DNA of 64,000 nt, taken from contig JADANN010000460.1 of NCBI GenBank assembly GCA_018806985.1, positions 744,001-808,000 of the forward strand, in the 5' to 3' direction. Shown here piece by piece: positions 1 to 10,654 of the stretch. Origin of the DNA: Angiostrongylus vasorum (lineage: Eukaryota; Nematoda; Chromadorea; Rhabditida; Metastrongylidae). The stretch's first letter is position 1; every line of letters begins with the position of its first letter. The position numbers and the translations under genes are program-made. The notes under the pieces were generated by a model. The model ran no database searches. It saw only the letters and a program-made list of their open reading frames with translations, and was not told the DNA's origin.

Positions 1-171
1 CACTACACATATAACACTTGAACACCTCTGAGTACAACAAATGGGCGAAATCAAGGGAAGGAACAATGATGAGTTTGACTTTGAATCGAATTCGTCACAA
101 GAACGGGATTTACTTTTGTGTCTCATTTTTCTAGCGATTATGCTGCATATTATGTGCCACTCGTTTTCAAT

Positions 172-177
172 TTTATT
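172..177 (-). promoter_or_regulatory. Possible polyadenylation signal for distal terminal exon
   Basis: The first minus-strand AATAAA I see past the distal stop codon lies about 360 bp downstream, near the window edge. It gives a plausible 3' UTR length, but the hexamer alone is weak evidence. Confidence 0.3.
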
Positions 178-537
178 CCTGTTCTAACTCATTACATGAT
201 AAACGGTGGTTTTGAAGTGAAATTCAAGAGAACTTTAGAAAAGGTTTCCTTTGTAACATTATATTACGACTGTGGCATAGATGTGAACAAGGACAACTAT
301 TATAATGTAATCAAAACTGTAGATATAAATAAACGAGTGCGAAAGTGGCGATGAGTTTCGACGAAAGCTCCGTGCGTTGTGTGATAGCTGCGGATGTGTT
401 ACACGATTTTGTAGTGCAAATATAGACATTTCTCTTAGTAACGCCCTTCAACAAATGTTATTTTAGTCTGTACTTTTGGAGGAGCGAGAAATGAAAAAAT
501 TTTCGAATATGGGAGACATTATACCACATTTGGGAAA

Positions 538-690
538 CTAAATTTCTTGTACATACTCCGGATTTATATAAGAGAATCCTTCGAACTCGGTCTGATTTAG
601 ATTCATGAGGAAGAGACGATCAATCGGCGTCAGCTTTGGTATTTCGTGAGTGAATTCCGAGTCGAAGTTCGACACGTCATCCGGGGACTT
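538..690 (-). CDS. pkc-2: Protein kinase C, distal alternative C-terminal exon
   Basis: This terminal exon has 50 codons plus TAG, behind a TTTTTGCAG acceptor. It starts KSPDDVSNFDSEFTHEIP and carries the turn motif KLTPID and the hydrophobic motif FEGFSY, then INPEYVQEI and stop. It is the more canonical of the two tails. Both phospho-sites, Thr in LTP and Ser in FSY, are present. The exon begins in the same phase and at the same protein position as the one at 3,431-3,586, so the two must be alternatives. Codon use and GC content are coding-like against AT-rich surroundings. Confidence 0.92.
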   Translation of the reverse strand, partial: KSPDDVSNFDSEFTHEIPKLTPIDRLFLMNLNQTEFEGFSYINPEYVQEI

Positions 691-892
691 CTGCAAAAAT
701 ACAGTCGATATATAGGGAATTTTTGCCTAATTTCCTGTCATATATGCTTGGGAACAAGTAGACGTAGAAGCGGTTGCATCGAACAAGATCAAATAGATGT
801 ATGTATCTAAACAAAACGTGAAATTAACAGACACGTTCGGATGTTCCATTTTTTAAGCAAAACGCTAGCCCTTCGATTATGCCATGCTTGGC

Positions 893-937
<45 letters not shown>

Positions 938-1764
938 TATATTATTTTGTTCATGTATGTAAAAAAATTTTTCCTCAAAACTTTCTAGCAGGTTTAAGAA
1001 CTTGCGAGAGATGAACACTTTGAAAGAATTTCCTATATAGAAAAAAAATGAACGATCTTCACTTAATAAAAAATGTACAAGCTATGGACATTGTGACAGT
1101 CAGGACATTATTTTGCTGACTTTGCTAACTTACCAACCAGTTAGCTACCACAGACATTTCTCTCAGGATTTCTAGAAACGATATCATTAAAGGACTACCA
1201 GCAACGAAACTTTATTGCTGTCCACAAAAGCGATTCTTTGGGGAGCTTGCTGGATTTATGAGTGACGAGATCGTGGATGACGAGCTATACTCTCTCTGTA
1301 TTTCTAGCCCTCCGTTCTTCAGTTTTTTTTAAGCGCTCAGCACAGTTCACCTTGAATATTATAATGCATATCCACGAACGTAAATGACAGACAAACCATT
1401 TTCTAACCATATCTGCAGACATTTCATTTTTCAGATTCTTTATACTTTTCTATAATTCACTACAGGCCATTTCTATTTTTGTAAATCATACTAGATTATA
1501 GATTACAAAAATTGGAAGTTTTCTTCTTTCCCTTCCTTTGTTTTTCTTAAACAAGAACTGAAGTGAATCGAAATATAGCATAGTTTGAAAGGGAATAACT
1601 TGCTCGAACTGAATAGCTTGTTGATTTATCATAAACTACTAGCTTGAATTCTCAGTGAGTACGGAGAAGAGCAAGAAAGCGAAACTACAGAAAAAGGGAA
1701 AGCCATATGGGCTGCGTCAGTGCTTCCTATAGTATTAACTAACGCACTAATAGGTTCTAAACTT
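691..1764. other. Intron between the two alternative terminal exons, AT-rich
   Basis: The segment lies between the distal terminal exon and the RTE relic. It holds an AT dinucleotide run at 891-943 and otherwise AT-rich unique-looking sequence. No coding signal was recognised. Confidence 0.5.
891..943. repeat. (AT)n microsatellite
   Basis: A run of alternating A and T, interrupted by single C bases (ACATATAT). The apparent reading frame rich in Tyr and Ile across it is an artefact of the repeat. Confidence 0.95.
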
Positions 1765-2265
1765 TTCAGACGCCTTTTCGATTCATCAATACTTCCAGTG
1801 TTCTGTTACGCAACATAAACGTGAGCGCCCATACTCCAGCTGTGGAAATTCTGCGTAGTACACAAGGAACACTAGGACGATGGTTGGCGAAGTACAGCCA
1901 GCGCACACAGCACTTGACATCGCAATTCAAATTTTTGGAAGATATTCCACCTTCAAGATCCAGGAGAATATACATCAAGAGTGAAACGCAGATATTCCTG
2001 TTGCAGAATGAAAGAGTCGACCATACGGAGGAAAGAAAGAGCAGGATGGATCGCATTCGGGTAGAAGGGTCTACTAGATCCACTATCTACAAGGCGGGCA
2101 GGGCGGGCAGACGACTTTTTCGTCTTTGTTAATCACCATTCGAATCTGGAAACGATTTTTTGCATCATGTAATGTCCCTCGCGGGCGGCACCCTTGTCCG
2201 AAGCTGGCCACCACCATGGACGAGGATTGTGTAAGATGCACACGAATGGAAGGCGTGAGTAAGTT
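1765..2265 (+). pseudogene. RTE-type LINE reverse transcriptase relic (3' end)
   Basis: Translations in shifting frames give FDSSILPVFCYAT, then LRSTQGTLGRWL and KYSQRTQHLTSQ, ending near LATTMDEDCVRC. This follows the order of the C-terminal part of nematode RTE LINE polyproteins (FDSTVLPALCYA, RTTQRALERCLLKY, then a final MARERNEWKRC-like motif). Several stops and frame changes show it is dead. It lies in the intron between the two alternative kinase terminal exons, antisense to the gene. Confidence 0.6.
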
Positions 2266-2454
2266 TGACCTGTTCGTGAGAACAGGCTATCCAAGTACCT
2301 ATGTGAGCAAGCGATTTAGTTGTGCTTGCTACATACCACGCTGAAAATCCCACCGTTTTTACGTAAAATACATATCCTATCTTTCCTTTTACGTGAGCCG
2401 TCATAGCATCTATTTGTCGATATCAGCACTTGCATTCGATTCTTTTTTCCTCCA

Positions 2455-2690
2455 AATCATCGTCCACAAAGGCATTCGAAAACTTCGCATGTTATTTCAG
2501 CTGCTGCTTGAGAATTTCTTCTTCTTTATGAATGTCGTAGAACATTGGTGCACTCAGGTCCCCTTGCAATCTTAGAGATAGCCGGGCTAACGTGTTCCCG
2601 CTTGGATTGCAGGAGAATGTTGGAGAGAAGGTTCAACCAGCGCCTTTGCTTCTTGATCAACGCCATCAGCAACCACTCTGCTTTTCCCAT
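2455..2690 (-). repeat. SINE family 2 fragment
   Basis: The minus strand carries the GTCCAC...CTGCTTGAG...GTCGTAGAA...TGCAATC order seen in the other copies of SINE family 2, without the tRNA-like head. It is degenerate and truncated. Confidence 0.55.
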
Positions 2691-3430
2691 CCCCCTAATA
2701 TCCATTTTACGAAAAAAAAGAATAAAGGTTTGGAAGAATTGTTCATTAGGATGTCTACAAAATGATGGTGTAGGTAAGCATATTTAAAGCAGATTTTCAA
2801 TCACAGCAACTTTGAGTGCTGACTGCATTTCACCGCGAGAAAATCAACATGCTCTGAAGGTACACCAGAAGTTAATATGCGAATTATCCCTAGCCAAACA
2901 AGGAGAGTTCTGAACATAACTGTTTAATGCCACTGCATAATGAAGGTTTTAAAACATCAAGTGTTAAGTGCAGGGAGAAATTGGGATTCAGTTTGAATAG
3001 TACGCGCTTCGATTTAAATATAATGTGTTATTCTACTAAAATGGCAACTAAAAAAGGGCTAAGCAAAAATCCGGACTAATGTGGTTGACTTCCCAAACCA
3101 ACAAAAATTCCTATATTTTGGATGCCGAAATGGAGGCTCAGCAGGCTACTTTGAGATACTAAGATTTTGCACTTGTGAGAGGCTCTTCAAAGTTCAGTGG
3201 ATAAGATTTTTTAGACAATTTAGATCAGCCCTGATGAAGGCGAGAACATTGAAACGTTAACCGAATAAAAGTTCTATAACAACAACGTGTGAGCTCAATA
3301 ATTTAAACGCATTTTGATCAGTTGACAAAGTTGCTCCTCCGATTTTCTCCTTTATTACACCGACGTTAGATCCTTCTTACTGTATTAGATAGTGCAGTGT
3401 TTGTTTTATTTTCTACCTAGTTAATTAACG
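2691..3430. other. Intron sequence with a hammerhead-like relic
   Basis: Mostly AT-rich sequence with no gene. At 3,229-3,262 it contains CTGATGAAGGCGAG, then GAAACGTTAACC, which resembles the core of the Penelope-associated hammerhead motifs elsewhere in the window. Here stem II and stem I do not pair, so it is probably a relic. Confidence 0.4.
3405..3410 (-). promoter_or_regulatory. Possible polyadenylation signal for proximal terminal exon
   Basis: AATAAA on the minus strand lies about 20 bp beyond the stop codon of the proximal alternative exon. It would let the short transcript end here. A second AATAAA lies about 60 bp further on. These are single hexamers in AT-rich DNA, so support is modest. 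Confidence 0.4.
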
Positions 3431-3586
3431 TCACATATTGTGAAGGGGAGTGAAATACGGATTAACATAAGAAAAGTTGCAAAAATCGTCCTTTGCGTTG
3501 TCCAGCACTAGCCATTCTGTTGGCGTCAACTTCACCGGAAGATTTAGAAACACCGGATCGAAATTCTCTGTGGACGTGGCGTTCTT
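3431..3586 (-). CDS. pkc-2: Protein kinase C, proximal alternative C-terminal exon
   Basis: This terminal exon has 51 codons plus TGA and a TTGCAG acceptor. It starts KNATSTENFDPVFLNLPV and has the turn motif KLTPTE and the hydrophobic motif FCNFSY, then VNPYFTPLHNM and stop. It parallels the exon at 538-690 residue by residue in architecture (NFD, LTP, FxxFSY) but differs in sequence. In vertebrate PKC beta, alternative use of two such exons makes beta I and beta II. A possible AATAAA signal lies about 20 bp past the stop at 3,405-3,410. Being nearer, it would be used when the distal exon is skipped. Confidence 0.85.
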   Translation of the reverse strand, partial: KNATSTENFDPVFLNLPVKLTPTEWLVLDNAKDDFCNFSYVNPYFTPLHNM

Positions 3587-4143
3587 CTGCAATCACACAA
3601 CATTCATCACATTAGTACATGCTGCTAGAAAACAACACAGAGCATAACAAATTCTTTAAACAGTGCATTGAAATCAGGGAATCTTCCAGAAGTGTCTTTT
3701 CTCATCGCGACATTGACTTCGCACATCTCTGGTAGCCTCAAGGCCGAATGTAGCGGGAAATTTGCTAACAATTATAGCAGTTTTGAATAGATCCATGCAC
3801 CACACTCTCTAAGACACTGTGAAGACAATAACCACAGGTAATGGTGAAGTCTGCAAAAGAGAAGCACTGAAGAAATATCTATTAGGAACATAGTGCGTTG
3901 CCAGCAATTAATCCTTCACGCCTAGAACTTTTAGATATTTCGAAACGCCAATCCGTAATTAAATGCTTTCTTCTTCAATAAAATCTGTCCATTTGTTTCT
4001 ATTTATTAACACTCCTAAGCGAACAACCTCGAGTGAGGACTTTATACTTCTCCAAAGTAGTTATTGATGTCAACTATTTATGATACGCTGTTTTCGTTAG
4101 GTGGAATTTTAAGTTATTGGAATACTTCATTCAAAAAGCTCAC

Positions 4144-4222
4144 TAATTTTTGGTTTGAACGGCGGTTGAACCTGACGCTTTTCGATCTTGTACCAATCGA
4201 TCCTTCGGAAAAATGGGTGTTC
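4144..4222 (-). CDS. pkc-2: Protein kinase C, last common exon (start of AGC C-terminal tail)
   Basis: After TTTTTCCAG the frame reads [20 protein letters not shown], then [16 protein letters not shown] and QPPFKPKI are conserved at the start of the AGC kinase C-terminal tail in conventional PKCs. The only nearby donor is GTGAGC, which leaves one extra base (phase 1). Both downstream terminal exons begin in phase 0. A small unseen exon, a different donor or a sequence error must explain the mismatch. Confidence 0.9.
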
Positions 4223-4364
4223 CTGGAAAAAGCACTAATCTTATGAGTTATCGGTTTATTTGGTTACAATATTTAACTAACATTCTTCTCAACTAGCCAC
4301 AATGCATCATGTGCTACAAATTAATAAATAATGGCAATAAAAATTGGATTTTAAATAAACGAAG

Positions 4365-4640
4365 AGACGCATGTAACGCAGTGGTTGGAGGCCCGCTGCA
4401 ATACACGTGGGTTGCGGGCGTCGCAAGCTTACCAAGCCTTCTATCCCTCTTGGATCGGCAATCGGTATCAATCCTGTCTGGGAGGATAGCAGCACTGACT
4501 CGATACATTAATTGACCAGCGCGGGTCACTGTATAGGCCAAATACGCACTCAGTCACCTTCAACGATGCTTAATGCTGTCGAATGAATGGCGCATCGCTC
4601 AATGATTGATCAACGACGAGAACTTCATGCTATTCTTTTA
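4365..4640 (+). repeat. tRNA-derived SINE, family 1 copy
   Basis: The head TAACGCAGTGGTTGG resembles a tRNA A box. The body shares TACCAAGCCTTCTATCCCTC, GACTCGATACATTA and the end GATTGATCAACGACGAGAAC with other copies in the window. It sits in the kinase intron between the last common exon and the C-lobe exon. Confidence 0.75.
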
Positions 4641-4724
4641 AACGAACGAAGCTGTACCAGCATCTTGTTCTATGTGTTACGTTTTCTCTGTTATCGGTGA
4701 ATTCGTCATTTTTCCATGAGCCTA

Positions 4725-5245
4725 AAAGCATGATGATGCTCGTATGTGCAGAACTCTTGACAGCAGATGTCTGCAGTGAGGATCGAACACGCTATTACCA
4801 TAGCCGGGGGCTAACGCCTTTCCCCACCACACAATGAGCGTCCTTCGTTTCGCCTTTCTCTCCGCTAGTTTTTCTATTTGCTAGTGCCATCAGCAATCAG
4901 TCGTCAATGGGATTAGGTTAACATTGTGATTTCGACTGCAACTCAAGCTTAACTGGATTCCATGCAGATTTGGGCTCACCAGACCAATCCAGTTGAGAGA
5001 TGAGTGCTAATGGCACTGATAGATAGAAAACTTGCTGAGAAAAAAGTCTGAACGAAAGACTTACATGGTGTGGTGTTAAATGCGTTAGCCCCCCGGCTAT
5101 GGTAATAGCGCGTTCGCTCCCCACCGCAGACACTTGCGGTCCGGAGTTTTGCAAATATCTCAGCATCATTGTGGTTGATTTCGCATAATACCCTGCCGTG
5201 AACATTGTAGGAGGTAGTAAATAAAAAAAATTAACATTGTGATAA
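4725..5245. repeat. Foldback element, near-complete palindromic copy
   Basis: Two arms of roughly 150 bp in inverted orientation share the motifs TTTGCAAATATCTCAGCA, GGTCCGGAGTTTTG, the GCAGACA box, GCGCGTTCGCTCCCC and CACACCA. They are separated by a central segment with CCATCAGCAATCA. The outer flank has TACCCTGCC. It is non-coding. The same unit recurs at eight other sites in the window. Confidence 0.8.
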
Positions 5246-6274
5246 CATGAGCTTATGAAAACATTTCCACTATGTTTATGACATCTGCGCAGGTGAACTA
5301 TGGAAAGCTTATTTTCACTGACCTACATGATTTAGCATGCCAATATACTAGTTATCAAATGCTTGTAAGATCATAACATAAAACAAGAACAAAGAACGAC
5401 CAAGAGCGGCCTTCGTTGAAAAAACCGAACACGGTGTTAAGCTACGAATTTAGGAATGGAATTTTACCATTTTTGGAAAAAAGTCTCAACAAAGTGAAAG
5501 GAAGGAAAAATGTTTCTTTCCACATCGCTAAAGTCGTATTACTACCTTGAGAAAACATTCTTTTAACAGCTCAATTTTGTGAGCTAAGAAGCCAGTTTAT
5601 ATCTTTGTACTTTGCTTAGAATTGAATACTCGCTCATTAGACTACTCCATTCATAAAAGTCCGACAACAGCAGCAGTGTGTATTGACAGATTTTGTTCAT
5701 AGAATAGCTGATATCAAAGAAGTTTTGCAGAATAGAAGCCTAGAACAAATATTTAGGTTAAAGACCTATATTAAATACAGGTACGTGATTGGTTTTCAAT
5801 AACACTGTGCTCAATGCGGAAGCTTATTCCGACTTCCCACTTCAGAAGCAAGTAATTCGGAGCTGCTAGAAAAAAGCTCATAAGTGATATGACGAAGAAG
5901 GCTCTTACAATGGTGCATTTTTTGTCTCAGTTCAAGTCAATTTAACGTGTTAAATTTGATGTCTAAACAGCAACGCATCATGAGAAAACGTAAGCATCAA
6001 ATCAGAAGCACGTCCTTCAAACTCTAACGAAGCTTTCTCGCGACGACGACCAGATTTAGATAGTAGACTCGGCTAAATCCGGCTCTGAGAAAGAAAAAAG
6101 ACGGCAAAACTTAGTAATCCAAGAAGGAAGTGGCATTATGCGTCACTGCGTTGACAGGGGAATTAATTTTCGATTTGTATTTTCGTTTTTCTTCTCCATG
6201 TTTGCGCAATAATTTTTTTTCAATTGTGGCGCTTTTAAGTGTTAATGAAGAGCTAATTTTATGCACTTTTTAAA
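5246..6274. other. Intron sequence, no recognised feature
   Basis: AT-rich stretch with no recognised gene or repeat, lying inside the kinase intron. Confidence 0.5.
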
Positions 6275-6652
6275 ATCTTTTATTCTACACGACTCCGTTT
6301 CACACTTACTGTGTGGATTCCAGCACTTCTCAGAGTTGATTAGTCGTCTCGCATCCATCGTCCACTATTCTCTACCAGCTTCTTGTGGCTTCGGGTGCTG
6401 CTTGAGGATTTTCGTTTCATCTTGAATGTCGTAAAAGGCAGGTCGAGTCGTTTCTCACTGAAGCCTTGAGATGGCCGAGATGAAGCGTTCTAAGTTTCAT
6501 TGCAGAGCGTGATTTTTGTGCAGACAAGTCCGACAGCAATTTCCCAACCTCGAAAAGATTAAATGCTGGGGTGAGCCCATTGCGGGTTCGAACCAGAATC
6601 GTGCTCGTGATGGCGGCGTCACCATCACTATGCTATCCGTCCCTCACCCAGT
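6275..6652 (-). repeat. tRNA-derived SINE, family 2 copy
   Basis: On the minus strand the head reads GGATAGCATAGTGATGG (A-box-like) and, about 35 bp on, GGTTCGAACCC, a perfect B box. These are the internal RNA polymerase III promoter of tRNA-derived SINEs. The body (CAATTT, TGCAATGAAAC, CTCAAGCAGCACCCGAAGCC, GTGGACGATGGATGCGAG) matches the other copies, and the element ends in an A-rich tail. Confidence 0.8.
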
Positions 6653-6734
6653 TTTATGCATTTTCGCCATGTAAACTTGAATTGTAATTTAAACTGAGTT
6701 TTTGGAAGAAGTTGAATGGTAGGATTTCAAATGC

Positions 6735-7425
6735 AGAACCAGCAATTCCGGCAAATCTAATTCTACAAATTCAAACTCAGATGTACGAAGCGCAAACGGT
6801 ACGAAATATTAATGATATGTAGGATCGTGATAGTGTTAACGAACGGATAATGCAGGATTGGTTTCGATATTTTTGTTGGGAAGCATTCGACATCGAAAAT
6901 AAGTGAGGTCGCGAACGTCCTTCTGCTATAGAGAATGATGAATTGAAGGCTTTGGTGGAAGCAAATATGTAGGCAACTTTTCGGGAAGCAGCAGAAGAAC
7001 GTAAGCATTTCAGCTATTGCAGCTATTGTTGAGCATCTAAAAAAAATTGCAAAGCCGAAAATCCTCGAAAAAATGGATGTCGTAAGAATTGGATAATTTG
7101 TCTCAACGACAGTGCGCGCTACACATAGCAACTATCGACGGCTCAATGCTGAGCGAGTTTGGCTCTGAAACTTTGCGTCACACACTGGTGCGATAGCTGG
7201 CTTACCGATCACCAATTCTTCAAGCGCCTTGACATCTTATTACGCTAGAAACCCTTCAGAAACTAAGCTGATTTCGAAACTGCCTTCAACAACTTTATTG
7301 CCTCCAGATGCTCAGAATTTTTAGGCAACGGCCATAAATAAACTTGTTTCCCGCCTACAAAGATGTGCAGATTCCAAGCGTTTTTATCTAGATTAAAAAA
7401 TTTTATTCTAAGCTAAGATATGCCA
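6735..7425 (+). pseudogene. Mariner-family transposase relic
   Basis: Translated fragments give ARNIND, then DSVNERIMQDWFRYF, RERPSAIENDELKALVEA and TFREAAEE. These match the DNA-binding helix-turn-helix half of mariner transposases. The end FETAFNNFIASRCSEF matches the C-terminal tail. Between these lie stops, frameshifts and a deletion of the catalytic DDD region. The terminal stretch around CGTTTTTATCTAGATT is shared with the relic at 8,690-10,080. Confidence 0.75.
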
Positions 7426-7439
7426 CTTTAAACATAAAG

Positions 7440-7712
7440 AAAAAGTGATAAAGCTTTCGCCGTTGATCACACCGTTAGGGATGCGTCATACATTCGGCTT
7501 CGATGAGCACTGCTAGAAGTGATTTGAAAGAAGTGACTGAATGCCTACCTGGCCTATACACTGATTAACGGAGGAATGCGGATGTATCAATTCAATGCTG
7601 CTATTCTTTCAGACAAAGGTATGGAACGCTTTGTAAGCCGTTGGCGCGGAATTAAAACCAACGACCACGTGTGTATTGCACTGCACTACTAACTGCGTTA
7701 CATGCGCCTTCA
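7440..7712 (-). repeat. tRNA-derived SINE, family 1 copy
   Basis: Minus-strand copy starting near 7,712 (GTAACGCAGTTAGTAGTGC) and ending in TTTATCAC. It shares the GTTGATC, GGATGCGTCATACATTCG and CACTTC blocks with other family 1 copies. It lies immediately 3' of the mariner relic. Confidence 0.7.
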
Positions 7713-7817
7713 TTTAGAAATACAGGTTAAAATTCGTCATTAAATTCCAAACGACTTAATGCGTAAAAAAAAATAGTTACGCGTGCATTTAAACGATGAC
7801 ATATGTATCATGTTAAC

Positions 7818-7957
7818 CTTGATGTCCATTTCATCCACTGAATTTTTCCTTGAGCATCCAAGTCGTTTTGAAGGATCCTTGTTCAAAAATGCTTTACAAA
7901 TAGAGACTGCTTCCTTAGAAAGGCTCTTTGGGTAAAAAACATTCTGCTCTGTAATAG
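7818..7957 (-). CDS. pkc-2: Protein kinase C, end of catalytic domain exon
   Basis: The acceptor is TTTTTTCAG, with a split Ala codon. It reads [20 protein letters not shown], then [14 protein letters not shown] and [21 protein letters not shown] is the conserved end of the kinase fold that positions the invariant arginine. The donor is GTTAAC in phase 0, so the next exon starts with EHPFF, giving [13 protein letters not shown]. Confidence 0.95.
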
Positions 7958-8044
7958 CTGAAAAAACAAACTCTGCGGAATGTTGAGGTATTGCATTATA
8001 TTCATATAACACCTTTCAAAAAATAAACCCCTTTCACACATTCA

Positions 8045-8221
<177 letters not shown>

Positions 8222-8689
8222 CTAAGCAATGAACTGATAAGTGGTATCGTTCTTCGTCATCTACAAACATGACTTTGGATCACCAACAGTTAAGTATGCT
8301 TATTCCATATTTTCAACTTAGTTATTCGATCATCCGACCTCGGAAACCCTGCAATTATATAGCAAAATGAGTAAGCTATATGGGCTAAGCACTGTTCCAA
8401 CGATTGAGAAAAGCACAGAATTAGCACGGGTCTATCCAAACAGAGCAGATGGCTTTTCAGAAGCTAGCAAGCTGATTGCGGTAATCAGAAAAGTGCCCAT
8501 AGTGAGCAAAAGGTTACCCAGATTTTAATGTCCGATTTGTAGAATTCATTTTTCTTGTAACTTTCATTTCCTCTAGTGCGATGATGTTACATATAATTGC
8601 AAAATTCATTTTGTGCACTTTCTTCATGTACATTTAGATTGCAGTATAGATTGTGTTGTTGACAAATTTTTGCAGGTTAAAATTTTAGA
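8222..8689. other. Intron sequence, no recognised feature
   Basis: Unique-looking AT-rich sequence between the kinase C-lobe exon and the second mariner relic. Confidence 0.5.
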
Positions 8690-10080
8690 TATAAAACAGC
8701 AATTTCGACGAACTTGCTTCTAAGAATTCACATCCGAACGAGGTCCGGCGAAACTCTTCGAAATGTCAACGTATAATGTCAAGAAAGTGTTAACGAATTC
8801 ACGATGCAACGTTCATTTGGAAAAATTTCGTCGCTATAGGGAACGACGAATTGAAGGCTTTGCTGCAAGCAGATACTCATCGAGAAGTTGCGGAAGTACT
8901 CAACTGTTTCAGAACGTCTTAAGAAAATTCGAACATTAAAGAAGCCCGACAAATCGATCCCGCACGAATTAAATGACAGTCAGAGAAGTGGCCGTTTTCA
9001 GCTACCGTCAGCGCTGTTTCTGGATAACCAGAGCATCGCTTCAATCGACCGTATTATACGATATGAGAAATGGATATTCTTCGATAACCGGGACGATCGA
9101 CTAGGTGGTTAGACTGCGACAAAGCTCCGCCTTTGTTTCCAAAGTCGGAATTACTCCGAAAGGACTTTAAGCTTGCCGCTTAATGGTCTATAGCTTGCTC
9201 AGGCCAGGTCGACTTCATGAGTCGTGGCGAAACAATTACGGAGGAGAATTACCTCAAGGAAATCGAAGAAATAAACCCAGAACTCAGAATTGCTTTGCTC
9301 TGTATTGGTCAAGAGGAAGGAGTCAATCCCTCACAATGATGACCATACGTCTTCACTAATATACTGTAAAGGTTGGTCGAGTCTGGCGACAAGAATCTTT
9401 CTCAGCCATCATATTCGTCAGGCCTCCGGTCTGCGACTATAACTTCCACAAGCATCTCTACAACTTACTGTACAATAAATGCTTCAGAAAATAATTTGAG
9501 GTCGAAATTGCTTTCAACGACTTCGTAGCCACCGGTACTCACGATATTCTGCAAGAAGTATGAATATTATTTAAGGGGCGGGTAACACAGCGGTAGTGAT
9601 GTCCGTCATTACGAACATGATGATGTTTCGATTCCGCTCAGGGCCAACTAAGTTTCTCATCCCTCTGGTGTCTGGGAAATTGGTACCGGACTTGTCTGGT
9701 AAAAAAAATCACTCTCTGCAATCCAAATGGGAATGCTCCAGCTCGACTATCTCAGGACTCCACGGAGAATTGCTCGACCTGCATTCTAGGACGTTCAACA
9801 TGGAATGAAAAACCTCAAGCAGCAACCGAAGCCACACGTGGAAGTTGGAAGATCTTCGTGGACACTGGATGCGAGGAAGCGAATCGAATGTGGAAAGTGC
9901 TGGGATCCGAACGGTAGACGTGAAAACGGGTCATATAAAATAAAATTTAAAAAAGTGTGAACATATTTGTTTCCCTTGGAAAAAAAAAGTGCAGATTGTA
10001 ATCGTTTTTATTTAGCTTAAGAAAGTTATTTAGAGCTGAGATAACCAGTTTGAAAATACAGTTTAAAATCGGAGATTAAT
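8690..10080 (+). pseudogene. Mariner-family transposase relic with nested SINE
   Basis: Fragments in three frames spell NDELKALLQADTHREVAEVL, CDKAPPLFPKS-like middle segments and VEIAFNDFVATGTHDIL near the end. These match mariner transposase from the helix-turn-helix domain to the C terminus. Stops and frameshifts are frequent. The 3' part is split by a SINE family 2 copy at 9,575-9,960. Sequence on either side of the SINE (TATGAATATTATTTAAG, then GTGTGAACATATTTGTTTC) lines up with the uninterrupted end of the mariner at 7,330-7,425. Confidence 0.75.
9575..9960 (+). repeat. tRNA-derived SINE, family 2 copy nested in mariner
   Basis: The head GGGTAACACAGCGGTAGTGA is A-box-like and GTTTCGATTCCG is B-box-like. 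The body has GTACCGGACTTGTCTGG, CACTCTCTGCAATCC, CTCAAGCAGCAACCG, TGCGAGGAAGCGAATCGAA and the tail AAAATAAAATTTAAAAAA. It is the most complete plus-strand copy in the window and is younger than the mariner it interrupts. Confidence 0.85.
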
Positions 10081-10149
10081 TTCAGCAGAGCACAAAACAA
10101 TAACTCAAAAGACCGACTTATAAACGTCGGCATAAGTAGTTGCTACATT

Positions 10150-10402
10150 CATTTATATGTTCTTATGAACTGATCTTGTTGAGCTGGTGCGAGGTTGGTA
10201 TAAGTTGTCGTTGCTCTCGTTGTTGTTGGTCGATGGCTGACGTTTCAGCGATTTCGCGGCGCGATGCTGTTATGGGTGGGATTACCACTCGAACAGGCGA
10301 AACCGCCGAAACGTCAGCTATTGACTAACAACAACAACAACGACAACTTGCACCAACTTCGCACTATCTCAACAAGATCAGTTCATAAGAACATAAATAA
10401 CT
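10150..10402. repeat. Foldback of Penelope-type ends with degenerate hammerhead motifs
   Basis: Two arms of about 90-100 bp are inverted around a spacer of about 60 bp. The left arm has TATGTTCTTATGAACTGATC and the right arm GATCAGTTCATAAGAACATA. Each arm contains GAAACGTCAGC, and the right arm also has GGCGAAACCGCC, as in the hammerhead-like motif at 60,106. The CUGANGA core half is lost in both. I read it as an internally deleted relative of the Penelope-like element at 12,400-14,895. Confidence 0.7.
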
Positions 10403-10654
10403 ATACAATACAATGATTTGCTGCTTTATAAGCAGATTCTATTATGCTATAGTTTTCGAACTAGTGATAATCAAAAACAGCTTACTGTGATTTTTGCAAT
10501 GGACCCGACCTTAGCACAGGAATTTCTAGGGATTTTTATTGACAACAACCAATGGCAATGAGATCTTATAGGTTAAGGGAAGCTAATAACATTTCGTCAT
10601 TGAAGAGCTCAACATTGCTACCGATTTCCAGAATTATCTGACATAGTTGAAATG

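Noticed and set aside
3229..3262. Active hammerhead ribozyme at CTGATGAAGGC...GAAACGTTAACC
   Set aside because: Core halves are present, but stem I and stem II do not pair; kept only as a relic.
6763..7131. A 122-codon minus-strand frame
   Set aside because: It is antisense to a recognisable mariner transposase relic on the plus strand.
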